Shown here: piece by piece, positions 53,195 through 63,162 of the stretch
Layout: each line of letters begins with the position of its first letter
Numbering within the stretch: position 1 is the stretch's first letter
Assembly: GCF_013359905.1 (NCBI RefSeq)
Contig: NZ_JABMCC010000115.1
Location: 744,001 to 808,000, forward strand
Reading direction: 5' to 3'
DNA from: Paenibacillus taichungensis
Lineage (GTDB): Bacteria > Bacillota > Bacilli > Paenibacillales > Paenibacillaceae
DNA length: 64,000 nt
Made by a program: the position numbers and the translations under genes
Notes under the pieces: generated by a model
What the model was told of the DNA's origin: nothing
The model's database searches: none
The model's input: only the letters and a program-made list of their open reading frames with translations

Positions 53195-54295
53195 ATGGAG
53201 ATGCTTAAGCCACCCGCCGAGACACTATATGAGACAGAATTAAGGGCGTTACGAGAAGAAGATACGGGAAAACGTCCTCCAAACTGGCTACTGTCCCCGG
53301 CCTATGTCAGAGATTTTATTATTGGCAGGGATAAACCTGCAATGTTGAATGGAGAGGAGGTTTCCATTACACGGAAATTTTATGGCAACGATGTTCTCAT
53401 TGAACGTGCTGTAGTGACACTGGCAGGCAATCGGGGCTTGATGCTTGTTGGAGAACCCGGAACAGCCAAGACCATGCTCAGTGAACTGCTGACCGCCGCC
53501 ATTTCTGGTACCAGTCTCAACACAATTCAGGGTACGGCAGGTACAACCGAAGACATGATCAAATATTCCTGGAATTATGCCATGCTGCTGGATAAAGGCC
53601 CGTCCGAAGCTGCACTTGTACCCTCGCCTTTGTATAACGGAATGAAGAAAGGAATTCTTACCCGTTTTGAGGAGATTACACGTTGCCCCGCTGAAGCACA
53701 GGATAGCCTGATCAGTATTCTTAGTGACAAGGTGATGAGTATACCTGAGCTGGATGGTGGTGTGCTGTTTGCCAAACCGGGGTTTAACGTGATCGCTACG
53801 GCGAACATTCGTGATAAGGGCGTCAATGAAATGAGTGGTGCGCTGAAGCGCCGTTTCAATTTTGAGACGATCAAACCGATTAGCAGTGTGAAAATGGAAG
53901 CCAAAATTATTGAATCCCAGGCGCGAAGCCTATTATTACATAGCGGAATAGACACCGAGATTAATTCGGATGTGGTTGAATTGCTGGCTACGACATTTAT
54001 GGAGCTTCGCACAGGAATGACGCGGGAAGGTTACAAATTGGATACGCCCCAAGCGTCCATGAGTACGGCTGAAGCCGTATCTGTATATGTACAGAGTGCA
54101 ATGACTTCCTATTATTACGAAGACAAGGGAATCGCATTGGATCGGCTGGTGCAAAACATGCTAGGGACGATAGCGAAAGAAAGCGACAAGGATCTGTCCA
54201 TTCTCAAAACTTACTTCTCCAAGGTCGTGAAGGAGCGTTCGAGAGAAGAAGGGATTTGGAAGGATTACTATGAGGAAAAGAAATGGATCGGTTAA
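53195..54295 (+). CDS. MoxR-type AAA+ ATPase (YehL-like)
   Basis: 366-residue AAA+ ATPase. Walker A GEPGTAKT (86-93); Walker B region GILTRFEEITR (153-163), where Glu stands at the usual Asp position; sensor-1 Asn in VIATANIRD (204); arginine-finger region LKRRFNFE (218-225). It resembles E. coli YehL, a MoxR subgroup. ATG 53195 is 11 nt after GAGAGGAG; TTG 53189 is possible. It is the first gene of an operon with DUF5682, VWA, DUF4132 and SWIM genes, overlapping the next gene by 13 bp. Likely remodels or activates a partner with the VWA protein. Confidence 0.88.
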   Translation: MEMLKPPAETLYETELRALREEDTGKRPPNWLLSPAYVRDFIIGRDKPAMLNGEEVSITRKFYGNDVLIERAVVTLAGNRGLMLVGEPGTAKTMLSELLTAAISGTSLNTIQGTAGTTEDMIKYSWNYAMLLDKGPSEAALVPSPLYNGMKKGILTRFEEITRCPAEAQDSLISILSDKVMSIPELDGGVLFAKPGFNVIATANIRDKGVNEMSGALKRRFNFETIKPISSVKMEAKIIESQARSLLLHSGIDTEINSDVVELLATTFMELRTGMTREGYKLDTPQASMSTAEAVSVYVQSAMTSYYYEDKGIALDRLVQNMLGTIAKESDKDLSILKTYFSKVVKERSREEGIWKDYYEEKKWIG

Positions 54296-56685
54296 CAAGA
54301 AATGCGGATTTGGATGTTGCACAGTTACAGACGCTGTTTGAGTCGCAAGTGTATAACCTGAACAACGGAACGGTTTATTTTCCTATACGCCATCATAGTC
54401 CAGCCTGTTCCTATCATTTGTTGCGATTAATTGAAGAATACAAGCCGGATATCATTCTAATCGAAGGACCTGAGAGCGGCAATCCTTTACTTCAAGTTCT
54501 GTCTGATGAGGCGACCGTACCTCCTGTCAGTCTTTACTACACATATGATAGTGAAGAGGAGAGAGCGGCCTGTTATTATCCGATGCTTCGTTATTCTCCT
54601 GAATATGTAGCGCTGAAAGAAGCAGCTCGGCTGAGCATCACTGCAACTTTTATCGACCTGGATTATCATCATTTCTCCAAGCCCAACAAGGCAGAACAGC
54701 GGGAGATATCCATTCAAGACGAGACATTGCTTGCAGGGTCTGAGTTTATCCACCGTTTATGCCAGAAAACAAACTGTCGAAGTTTCGATGAATTGTGGGA
54801 GAACGTATTTGAAATTGGTGGTCTGGAGAAGTCAACACAGGCATTTGTACAGGATGTATTCACGTACTGCACCTTATCCCGGATGTGTTATTCAGCAGAG
54901 CGCTTGCACAGTACAGGTGATTTGGCAAGAGAAGCTCATATGAGAAGTCGTATTAAGCAGGCTGGGCAGGAGCATGAACGTGTGCTTGTCATTACTGGCG
55001 GATTTCATACGTATGGACTGCTGATGCCCGAGAATCATGAGACGGACTCTGAAGAGATGACGATGCAAGAGCTTGTGAAGGCTCAGAATTCGGTGCATCA
55101 GCAGATGTATCCCATGGTCTACACGTTTGCCGAAGCGGATCGGCTGAATGGGTATGCAAGCGGCATGCCTTACGTGAATTATTACGAACAGATATGGACT
55201 CAGCTGCTTCGGCAAAAGAACTCCGTGTACAATTTGACCGCTTTGGACTTGTTATCACGACTAACTCGCAAGCTGAGGGAAGGGCATGAACATGTATCAA
55301 CCAGCGACGCTATTGAGGCATACAGCATGGTTCAAGGACTCGCAGGACTGAGAGAAAAAAGGGAAGGTGGAGTCTATGAGCTGATGGATGCAACACTTTC
55401 TTCCTTTGTAAAGGGTGAACTTACGTTAGCTTCAGACAAACCAATACAAGAACTGCACAGATTGCTAACCGGGGATGTCATCGGAAAAGTGGCTCCCAAC
55501 CCATTCAGTATTCCGATCGTTGAGGATTTCAAAGAACGTTGTACAGAATCAAAACTTCAAATTCGTACTACAGGCCAACATAAGAAGATACTTGATTTAT
55601 ATGCCAAACCAGATCATCGTCGGCAAAGTCAATTGTTTCAATGTATGGTCTATCTCGTTCCGGATTTCGCGAAGCGACAATCGGGCCCGGATTGGATTGC
55701 ACAGCGTGACATGAACCTTGTTCGGGAGACGTGGGTATATTCCTATTCCTCCAGAATTGAGGCTCGATTAATCGAGAACTCGCTCTATGGAGGCACAATT
55801 CAGGAAGCCGCTACGCGCAAGATGGAAGAGGAAATGCAGGGAATACCGGATCATCACAGCGGTGACCTCGCCAAAGCCATGCTGCAGGCTCTGCTCATGG
55901 GCCTGCAGGATAGCGCAATGAAGCTGTATGAACAAGTAAAGTCAGCGCTCCGGAAGGATGGGAATTTCTTGTCACTGTGCGGAAGTCTGCATATTTTGAA
56001 TCGAATTCAGCAGCATCGCAGTCTTCTTGGGTTGTCTGAGGAACAGCAGCTTCTCAACCTCGTGTCCGAAGCCTATAACAATGCCGTGGACAAACTGATG
56101 CAGCTCTCAAGAACGAATCCGGATGAACATGAAGCGATTGTCCAGGGACTGAAGCTGCTTGCCATGCTGGCAGAATCGTCCGAAGAGCATTTCCGGGATG
56201 AACCATTCAGGGCACATCTGGATGAACTTCTGTCAGACAGCCAGCTTCCGGCACAGCTGGAGGGGGTGTGTATTGCCGTATCTTCAGGACTTGGCGATAG
56301 GCATAGAGAAGAGATCGTGGATCGAGCACGTGCATATATCCGGGGATCGCAGGAACAGACTCGCCAGACTGCACTTTATCTACAGGGTGTGTTCTCTGTA
56401 GCACGGGACGCTTTTCTGTATGAAGATCAGCTTTTATCAGAATTGAACTATATGATCGAGAAGCTTGATTATGAAGAGTTTATTCGTATGATCCCTGAAC
56501 TTCGTTTGGCGTTTACTTACTTCACACCAATGGAGACAGGCCTAATTGCGGATCGGGTTGCGAACTTGCATCAGGTAGAGAACGAAGAGATGTCATGGCC
56601 TTCTGTTGACGAACGATTGCTGATCCAGACGAAAACATGGGATGAAGCCCTTCGGAAGGAGTTTGACACATGGAAGCTGATCTGA
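54283..56685 (+). CDS. DUF5682 family protein (YehM-like)
   Basis: 800-residue soluble protein. The N-terminal third contains FPIRHHSPACSYHL (33-46), IILIEGPESG and a C-terminal VITGGFHTYGLL block (236-247). Histidine/acid motifs of this layout recall TraB/ChaN/EreA-like hydrolase folds, an inference not proven. The rest is helical, probably repeat-like. It overlaps the ATPase gene by 13 bp and the VWA gene by 16 bp, showing tight coupling. In E. coli the homologous gene yehM lies next to yehL and yehP. Confidence 0.82.
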   Translation: MDRLTRNADLDVAQLQTLFESQVYNLNNGTVYFPIRHHSPACSYHLLRLIEEYKPDIILIEGPESGNPLLQVLSDEATVPPVSLYYTYDSEEERAACYYPMLRYSPEYVALKEAARLSITATFIDLDYHHFSKPNKAEQREISIQDETLLAGSEFIHRLCQKTNCRSFDELWENVFEIGGLEKSTQAFVQDVFTYCTLSRMCYSAERLHSTGDLAREAHMRSRIKQAGQEHERVLVITGGFHTYGLLMPENHETDSEEMTMQELVKAQNSVHQQMYPMVYTFAEADRLNGYASGMPYVNYYEQIWTQLLRQKNSVYNLTALDLLSRLTRKLREGHEHVSTSDAIEAYSMVQGLAGLREKREGGVYELMDATLSSFVKGELTLASDKPIQELHRLLTGDVIGKVAPNPFSIPIVEDFKERCTESKLQIRTTGQHKKILDLYAKPDHRRQSQLFQCMVYLVPDFAKRQSGPDWIAQRDMNLVRETWVYSYSSRIEARLIENSLYGGTIQEAATRKMEEEMQGIPDHHSGDLAKAMLQALLMGLQDSAMKLYEQVKSALRKDGNFLSLCGSLHILNRIQQHRSLLGLSEEQQLLNLVSEAYNNAVDKLMQLSRTNPDEHEAIVQGLKLLAMLAESSEEHFRDEPFRAHLDELLSDSQLPAQLEGVCIAVSSGLGDRHREEIVDRARAYIRGSQEQTRQTALYLQGVFSVARDAFLYEDQLLSELNYMIEKLDYEEFIRMIPELRLAFTYFTPMETGLIADRVANLHQVENEEMSWPSVDERLLIQTKTWDEALRKEFDTWKLI

Positions 56686-57860
56686 ATGAGCTCAATACTA
56701 CCAAGGAAATGGTGAAAGACAATGCAGAGCTGAACCGGGCAGAGACCTTAAACCGTTGGCGCCTTATCCTGGGTGAATCCTCCGAAGAAGGACTGTCCAA
56801 TGCAGATGACTACTCCCCTGATGATTTTAAATATACCGAAGTCGATGAGATTCTCGGATATCTGTATAATCGCGAATATGGTGAAGAGCAGGGTTACAGA
56901 AAAGGGGGAGGAAGAGGCCCCTCGGACCTTACCGTCCCCAAATGGTTGCATAAGGTCAGGGAACTGTTCCCGAAATCAACGGTAGAAATTTTGGAGAAAC
57001 AGGCGCTTGACCGTTATGGCCTAACGGAATTGTTAACGGACAAAAAGCTGCTGGAATCCCTCGAACCCAATATGAACCTACTCAAGAACATTATGCAATT
57101 TAAAGGACGAATGAAAGGCGACGTATTAAAGAGCGCCAAGGAAATCGTACGAGTCGTGGTTGAAGAGCTGCGACGCAAACTCGAATCTCAGACCAAAGCG
57201 AGCATTATGGGGAAACGCAGCCGTTATGCATCCAGTTCAGTACGTTCCTTGCGCAATTTGAATTTCAAGCAGACGATTACCAAGAACTTGAAGAACTATG
57301 ACAAAGACAATCGAAGATTTGTAATTGATCGTCTATATTTTGATGGGAATATCCAGTCTCACAACAAGTGGGACATCATCATTGGTGTGGATGAGAGCGG
57401 AAGCATGTTGGATTCAGTGATATACAGTTCGGTGATGGCAAGCATTTTCTATCGCCTGAATGCACTGCGAACAAAATTGTTCATTTTTGACACACAGGTT
57501 GTCGATTTGAGTGACAGGCTGGAAGATCCGGTAGATGTGCTTATGAATGTGCAGCTTGGCGGGGGAACGCATATTACCAAGGCACTCCGTTATGGTGAGA
57601 CGTTAATCGAAAATCCTGGGAAAACAATATACATTCTCGTTAGCGATTTGGAGGAGGGTTACCCGATCCAGCACATGTATAAGGCATGCAAGGATATTCT
57701 GGATACGGGCTGCAAATTGCTTGTGCTGACCGCACTCGATTTTAACGGAGATACCGTGTACAACAAACATGCTGCGCAAACGTTATCCAATATGGGTGCA
57801 CATGTTGCTGCGATTACACCCAATGAGTTGGCAGATTGGATTGGCGAAATTATTACTTAA
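56670..57860 (+). CDS. VWA-domain protein (YehP-like) with intact MIDAS
   Basis: 396 residues. An N-terminal helical region (about 1-210) with a Gly-rich GYRKGGGRGPSD linker, then a von Willebrand factor A domain. All metal-ion-dependent adhesion site elements are present: DESGS (241-245), Thr300 in GGGTHI and Asp326 in VSDLEEG. VWA proteins of this kind pair with MoxR ATPases, as in the E. coli yehL-yehP pair and in CoxD/CoxE. AAGGAG precedes the ATG inside the end of the DUF5682 gene. Intracellular, no signal peptide. Confidence 0.9.
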   Translation: MEADLNELNTTKEMVKDNAELNRAETLNRWRLILGESSEEGLSNADDYSPDDFKYTEVDEILGYLYNREYGEEQGYRKGGGRGPSDLTVPKWLHKVRELFPKSTVEILEKQALDRYGLTELLTDKKLLESLEPNMNLLKNIMQFKGRMKGDVLKSAKEIVRVVVEELRRKLESQTKASIMGKRSRYASSSVRSLRNLNFKQTITKNLKNYDKDNRRFVIDRLYFDGNIQSHNKWDIIIGVDESGSMLDSVIYSSVMASIFYRLNALRTKLFIFDTQVVDLSDRLEDPVDVLMNVQLGGGTHITKALRYGETLIENPGKTIYILVSDLEEGYPIQHMYKACKDILDTGCKLLVLTALDFNGDTVYNKHAAQTLSNMGAHVAAITPNELADWIGEIIT

Positions 57861-57911
57861 TTGGTTATATATAAGATCATTTATAAACTCATATTCGAGG
57901 AGGAATGTGTC

Positions 57912-60900
57912 ATGTTAACTGCAGATCGCGCAGTAGAAGCTCTGGTGGAGAAGTTTGCAGAGGTGTGTTCCAATGAATATTCGTTGAAAACGGATCGGAG
58001 TCCGGAAATCATAGATTATGTGATGGGAACGACGGATAAGTTTCCTGATATGATGGGAGGTTCCAGCCATTATGCGTACCAGACGATAGAAGTACTCATG
58101 AAAATTGCCAAAAAAGATGACGGAGACATCTTTTTTCGAGCGGGAGCCATTGTAATTCATATGGAATCCAATTATTCCAGAAGAAATTCGTGGAGAACCG
58201 ATGGTTTTACGCTCTGCCTTGGAAACGACTCGGAAGCTTATGGACTGAGTGGAAAGAGCAAAACCAATGATCGGATGGGCGAATTGCTGTCCCGTTTGGA
58301 GAAAATCAATCGCTATGCTGGAGAGAAGGAAATTCTGGATGAATTAAAGAGCAGACTGAAGGGGAATTCCCATGATGTAATCAATGGAATGATACTCCTC
58401 CGACTCTATTCAGATCTCAATAATAGCCCTTCCCATCTTGCCCAGGTGCAACAGTTCACTCAATCTCTGCCAGCATTGTTTCAACATGTGATGACCCATG
58501 ATACAAGTAAGCTGCGGAAAGAATTGCATGCATTGATTGAGCCATTGGTGGTTTGCAATTTTCAAACGAAGCATAACAAATCTGCATATGAATTAAATGA
58601 TGAATTCCTCCGGGAGAAGCATAATCAGGTTATAGCTGAGAACTATTCGAACACTCCTCTTTCCAAAAAGGAGCAACTGTCTTACAGTGAGTTCGACAAG
58701 ACGATGATCCTCTTGAGCAATGCTTTGTTGTATTTGGTTAACATCAGTGGCGGCAAACAACGTTTCCTTGAAGACAAAAGTGAGACCGGTCTTATTTTGC
58801 TCGAAGCCATAAACCAATTACATGAGATCTATCCACTTGAAGTTCGGCGCTATTTGTTAAGTATGGATACAAGAACGAAAAATGCCAACGAATTGCTGTC
58901 AGGGCTGGTGCCCCTGGACGAGCCATATCAGCTCATCGAAATGTTGCGTAATGAACTCGAATCGTACACCATACCATGGCAATTTCTGCAATCAACGATT
59001 GTGAATGATCCGCAACAAGCAATTCGTGCATACCACATATTAAAACCCCCATTCCTCAAATTGTGTATTCAAAAAGTGCTGGAGGATCATGGAATCGCAG
59101 TGCCAGATGTGGATGAAACGGTTGAACAAGCCGTATTCAGCGCTCTTCGACATCCATTAGATGGAGGCAGACAGGGACTTGCGATTGCACGATATTTGAA
59201 CGGTGAAAGCTCCTTTGAAGAATACTGGGAAGATCCGAATAGTCGAGGACTGTTTAATAACCTGAATCGTGACAAAAGGCGTGTTCATAACTTGATCAGC
59301 ATTAGTTTCCTGCCTTTGAATTCGGAGGCGATGCGTCGGTTCGTGATTCTAACCACGTATCCCGAGTGGACACTGGATATCGTTTCTGATATGTATCAAT
59401 CTTACGCGTTTAGCGGTGAGAAGCTGTTGGAACTTTACGGCCAAGATCCAGAGGTAAAACAAGAGAAATTGCTGTCCAGTCTGATTTCTCTCAACGGTAT
59501 GACCGATTATAAGTACAAATCGATGCCTCAGGATGAATATCGACGGATCATTCAGCAAAATCTGGACTTTGCTCTGGGACAGTACAAGAAACTACCCACG
59601 GACACGCGCATCTTAATTTTGGAAATCACCTTTGAACAACGTCAAGAGCTGTCGACTAAACAGGTAGCTGAAGCAATTCGTGCCGGATTGCAGGATTCAT
59701 CCAAAAAGGCAAATGGCGTGGCATTATCTGAATTCAATCGGATTCCTGACCAGGACTTATACACGACAATATATCGTTCGGAGAAAAAAACGGGTGTGAA
59801 AGAAATGGCTCTGAGCGCCATCCGCAGTTTGGATAATAGCAAGGAGATATACCTTGAGCTTCTGAAGGGTGAGAAGTCTGCCGAATGGAAGAACCTGATT
59901 CAAATTCTGCTGGATACCGCGGATCAAAGTCCAGAGTATGCTCATGCGGCACTTGCAGATCAGGCAGATGCCAAAAAGCTGACCAGACTAAGTTGGTTTT
60001 CTTTGAACGATCTTCCTTCTCTGATACGTTCAGAGGACAATCAACCATTAGATGATCGAATCAAGCAATATATCTTGGTCCAATCAATAGATCATACATC
60101 TGCGCCGAACGAAAGACTGAATGAACTCCGTGAGTATGTAAGCGAGGAATCGCTCGCACGTTTTGCTAGCGAGCTGCTGCAGTTGTGGATTCAGGAGAGT
60201 GCTTCTGCGAAGGAGAAGTGGGTAATGTACCTCTCGGCACTCTTTGGCGATACTCAAATTGTGAATATATTGGCTCCCCAAATTAAGGAATGGACAGAAA
60301 ACAGCCGAGGGGCCATTGCGGCTGATGCTGTAAAAGTACTGGCCTATCTTAAGGAACCTTCTGCTCTTATGGCGATTGACAAGATTAAACGCACTGTGAA
60401 GAACCGCCAGGTTAAGGGTGCGGCTGAAGAAGCGTTGCAGCTGGCAGCGGAAAATTTGGGACTCACCTCTGAACAACTGGAAGATCGACTCGTCACCACA
60501 CTTGGTTTTGATAAGAATGGAACGATGCAGCTGAGCTACGGGGAGCGTTCATTCCTGATTAAAGTGAATGGAGATCTGCAGGTCGTTGTTGTAAATGAAG
60601 AAACGGGTAAATCTGTGAAGAGTCTACCTGCTCCTGCACAGAAAGATGATGCTGAACTTGCAGCACAATCTAAGGCACGTTTCACACAATTGAAGAAGGA
60701 TCTCAAAACAATGGTTAACATCCAGGCGCAACGTCTGGAAGAATCTTTGTCAAAACAACGGCTGTGGTCTGCTGATGAGTGGACAGCGTTGTTTGTACAG
60801 AATGTAATCATGCAGAAATTTGCTGTAGGTCTGATATGGGGCACATATGAAGATGGTCAGTTGGTCACCACGTTCCGTTATATGGAGGATGGAACGTTTA

Positions 60901-61427
60901 ATACCGTCGATGAGGATGAATACGAGCTGCCTTCGGGATCTCTAGTGGGATTGATTCATCCACTCGAACTTGACCAATCTACGCTCGAAGGATGGAAAAC
61001 GCAGCTGGAAGATTATGAGATCAAGCAGCCGTTTGAGCAGCTGAATCGTCAAATTCATGTGCCTGAGGATGAAGACAAAAATAAGGTTGAATATGACCGC
61101 TTGCCGGAGTCGGATTTCTCTCCCACCGCATTCCCCAAAGCACTGGAGAAATATGGATGGATCAAAGGTCCAGCACAGGATGGCGGCTGGTATCATGAAT
61201 TTTACAAAGAGTATGGAGATCTTATCGCAGAACTGCGCTTCAGTGGTACCAGCATTTCATATTATGAAGGATTGGAAGATATCACGCTGGAATCTCTGCA
61301 CTTCTTTAAACCTGGCAGTCAGAAACATTACTATTATAGCGATCACAAGTCCATTGCTTTGGGTGAAATTGCAGGTCGTGTGTTCAGTGAGACGATCTAT
61401 GATATTTTAAGAGCGTCAGGACGTTGA
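57912..61427 (+). CDS. DUF4132 family giant helical-repeat protein (YehI/MolR-like)
   Basis: 1171-residue soluble protein. Most of it is helical and reads like irregular HEAT/ARM repeats (for example around 820-860, AADAVKVLAYLKEPSALMAI). The C-terminal part has the DUF4132 block: WTALFVQNVIMQKFAVGLIWG (about 952-972), a strand-rich segment with FRYMEDGTFNTVDEDEYEL, and VGLIHPLEL. GAGGAGG sits just before ATG 57912; 17 further in-frame codons exist upstream without a site. It likely serves as scaffold or client-binding component. The E. coli yehI gene of the same family lies near yehL-yehQ. Confidence 0.85.
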   Translation: MLTADRAVEALVEKFAEVCSNEYSLKTDRSPEIIDYVMGTTDKFPDMMGGSSHYAYQTIEVLMKIAKKDDGDIFFRAGAIVIHMESNYSRRNSWRTDGFTLCLGNDSEAYGLSGKSKTNDRMGELLSRLEKINRYAGEKEILDELKSRLKGNSHDVINGMILLRLYSDLNNSPSHLAQVQQFTQSLPALFQHVMTHDTSKLRKELHALIEPLVVCNFQTKHNKSAYELNDEFLREKHNQVIAENYSNTPLSKKEQLSYSEFDKTMILLSNALLYLVNISGGKQRFLEDKSETGLILLEAINQLHEIYPLEVRRYLLSMDTRTKNANELLSGLVPLDEPYQLIEMLRNELESYTIPWQFLQSTIVNDPQQAIRAYHILKPPFLKLCIQKVLEDHGIAVPDVDETVEQAVFSALRHPLDGGRQGLAIARYLNGESSFEEYWEDPNSRGLFNNLNRDKRRVHNLISISFLPLNSEAMRRFVILTTYPEWTLDIVSDMYQSYAFSGEKLLELYGQDPEVKQEKLLSSLISLNGMTDYKYKSMPQDEYRRIIQQNLDFALGQYKKLPTDTRILILEITFEQRQELSTKQVAEAIRAGLQDSSKKANGVALSEFNRIPDQDLYTTIYRSEKKTGVKEMALSAIRSLDNSKEIYLELLKGEKSAEWKNLIQILLDTADQSPEYAHAALADQADAKKLTRLSWFSLNDLPSLIRSEDNQPLDDRIKQYILVQSIDHTSAPNERLNELREYVSEESLARFASELLQLWIQESASAKEKWVMYLSALFGDTQIVNILAPQIKEWTENSRGAIAADAVKVLAYLKEPSALMAIDKIKRTVKNRQVKGAAEEALQLAAENLGLTSEQLEDRLVTTLGFDKNGTMQLSYGERSFLIKVNGDLQVVVVNEETGKSVKSLPAPAQKDDAELAAQSKARFTQLKKDLKTMVNIQAQRLEESLSKQRLWSADEWTALFVQNVIMQKFAVGLIWGTYEDGQLVTTFRYMEDGTFNTVDEDEYELPSGSLVGLIHPLELDQSTLEGWKTQLEDYEIKQPFEQLNRQIHVPEDEDKNKVEYDRLPESDFSPTAFPKALEKYGWIKGPAQDGGWYHEFYKEYGDLIAELRFSGTSISYYEGLEDITLESLHFFKPGSQKHYYYSDHKSIALGEIAGRVFSETIYDILRASGR

Positions 61428-61431
61428 TCAC

Positions 61432-63162
61432 GTGAGTGGATTTGAACTGAAATTTCGGATGTTTTCGAAGCTGTGTACGGAGGATTATTTGATTCGAAAT
61501 GCCAACAAAGGGTTGTACAAACGGTCTCTGAAAGAGTTGGATAATGGCTTGACTGTGCAATACACTTGGAATGAAGCCTCTGTGAGTTGTCAGTTGAGTG
61601 ATGGTACACATTGTTCGCTTGAAAATACGCTGGATCATTGGGAGTGTTCCTGTCCGGCAGACAACATTTGCAAACATATACTGATTTCGATTTTGTATTA
61701 TCAGCGGGAACATCAGACAGAAGATACATTAAATCAGGGTGAAGCAGCGTCATCAGAGGAGTTGGAACCTGATTCTGGCCTAGTAACGGAGTCCCGCTTC
61801 CGCTGGATGGTTGAATCGGATCTTGCTCCTTTGATTAAATCATATAGTTCTTCATTGGTTGAGGAGGTTCTGTTCCGATTAAGATATCCCGAGCAGATTG
61901 AAGTATTGGAAGATTCTCTTCTAACCGTGCGTCTGGTGAAACAAGAAATTGAGGTTTCGTTTACAGAGGAAGCTAGTCTGGCTAAGGCCCTGTGCAAAGA
62001 AAAACAAACTGCCGGTAATATGGCCAAACTTGAAGCATTATTGCGGTATCGGATGCAACAAGGTTTGGATGATACGGAAGCCATAAGTGGAAGAGTCCAT
62101 GATACCACGTTTTCACTTCAAACGGTGCGGGAATGCCGTTACATGCTGGCAGATCTGCTAAAGACGGGACTTGCTCGTCTACCGCAATCGTATATTGCTC
62201 AATTGGAGACACTGGCGATTGCGGCCCATAGTGGTCATCTTCCTGACGTTGAGCGGAGTTTACGCGGGATTCAGGGGGAACTGCAATTGTTTTTTAACCG
62301 ACACGTACGGTTCTCCATGCAATCGATGCTTGATCGGGTAAGCAAGTTGTATCTTGCATTACAGGTGCTTGAACAAGAGAAGGTATCTGCATTCAAACAG
62401 AGTCAGCTCATTGGCAGTTTCCGAAGTAAATACTATACGGTTCCAGAGCTGCATCTGTATGGACTGGGTGCTGATGCATGGGAGACACGCTCCGGTTACC
62501 GTGGAATCACTTATTATTTCTATTGCTCTGATGATGCGGAAATCTATACGTACAGCGATGTGCGGGCTGTATACTATGAAGATAATCAATTCTCATATAC
62601 AGAGCATTATGGTTCCTTCACTCCATGGCTGCCCAATCTGACTTTTCGTCAATTTGCCGGGGAAGAGATTCAGTTTCGCTCGGTGAAAGTGAATGAAGAG
62701 CATAGACTCTCCTCCGGGGAAGGCGCAAAGCTTACACTGTTGCCTCGAACATCAGTGGAAGAGGTGAATCTGGGCAAGTACATGCAAGATATACCCTCCG
62801 TACTCGCTGAAGATGCACGCTCATTTGAATTGTTTTCCGTTCCGAAAGAACGACTGGCGATGATCAAGGTTGCCCGGGTTTTAGAGCATCGCTTCGAGAA
62901 GCAATCACAGGACCTTATTCTAACGATGGAGAGTGACCATGGGGAGACGTTGGATCTGACTCTTCCTTATTCAACGGAATGGGAGACCATGATCAAACGG
63001 CTAGAGTCTGGCTATGGAGCAGGAACACTCGAAGACTTCTATGCTTTTGTACGTATAGAGCAACAACGGATATACCCGATCAGCTTCCTGAAGGGTCCAA
63101 CAGTGATCAGTCTGAAACTGGATACGGGTTATGGAAGGACGGGGAGAATTGGAAGACTATAG
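61432..63162 (+). CDS. SWIM zinc-finger protein (YehQ-like)
   Basis: 576 residues. The SWIM motif CxCx5CxH is at residues 72-82 (WECSCPADNICKHIL), preceded by the small strand-rich lead-in typical of the family; it may bind DNA, RNA or protein. The remainder is helical then strand-rich, without a recognised domain. GTG start 4 bp after the DUF4132 stop, with a weak site. The C-terminus overlaps the next small ORF by 32 bp in another frame, so a frameshift relation cannot be excluded. Confidence 0.82.
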   Translation: MSGFELKFRMFSKLCTEDYLIRNANKGLYKRSLKELDNGLTVQYTWNEASVSCQLSDGTHCSLENTLDHWECSCPADNICKHILISILYYQREHQTEDTLNQGEAASSEELEPDSGLVTESRFRWMVESDLAPLIKSYSSSLVEEVLFRLRYPEQIEVLEDSLLTVRLVKQEIEVSFTEEASLAKALCKEKQTAGNMAKLEALLRYRMQQGLDDTEAISGRVHDTTFSLQTVRECRYMLADLLKTGLARLPQSYIAQLETLAIAAHSGHLPDVERSLRGIQGELQLFFNRHVRFSMQSMLDRVSKLYLALQVLEQEKVSAFKQSQLIGSFRSKYYTVPELHLYGLGADAWETRSGYRGITYYFYCSDDAEIYTYSDVRAVYYEDNQFSYTEHYGSFTPWLPNLTFRQFAGEEIQFRSVKVNEEHRLSSGEGAKLTLLPRTSVEEVNLGKYMQDIPSVLAEDARSFELFSVPKERLAMIKVARVLEHRFEKQSQDLILTMESDHGETLDLTLPYSTEWETMIKRLESGYGAGTLEDFYAFVRIEQQRIYPISFLKGPTVISLKLDTGYGRTGRIGRL

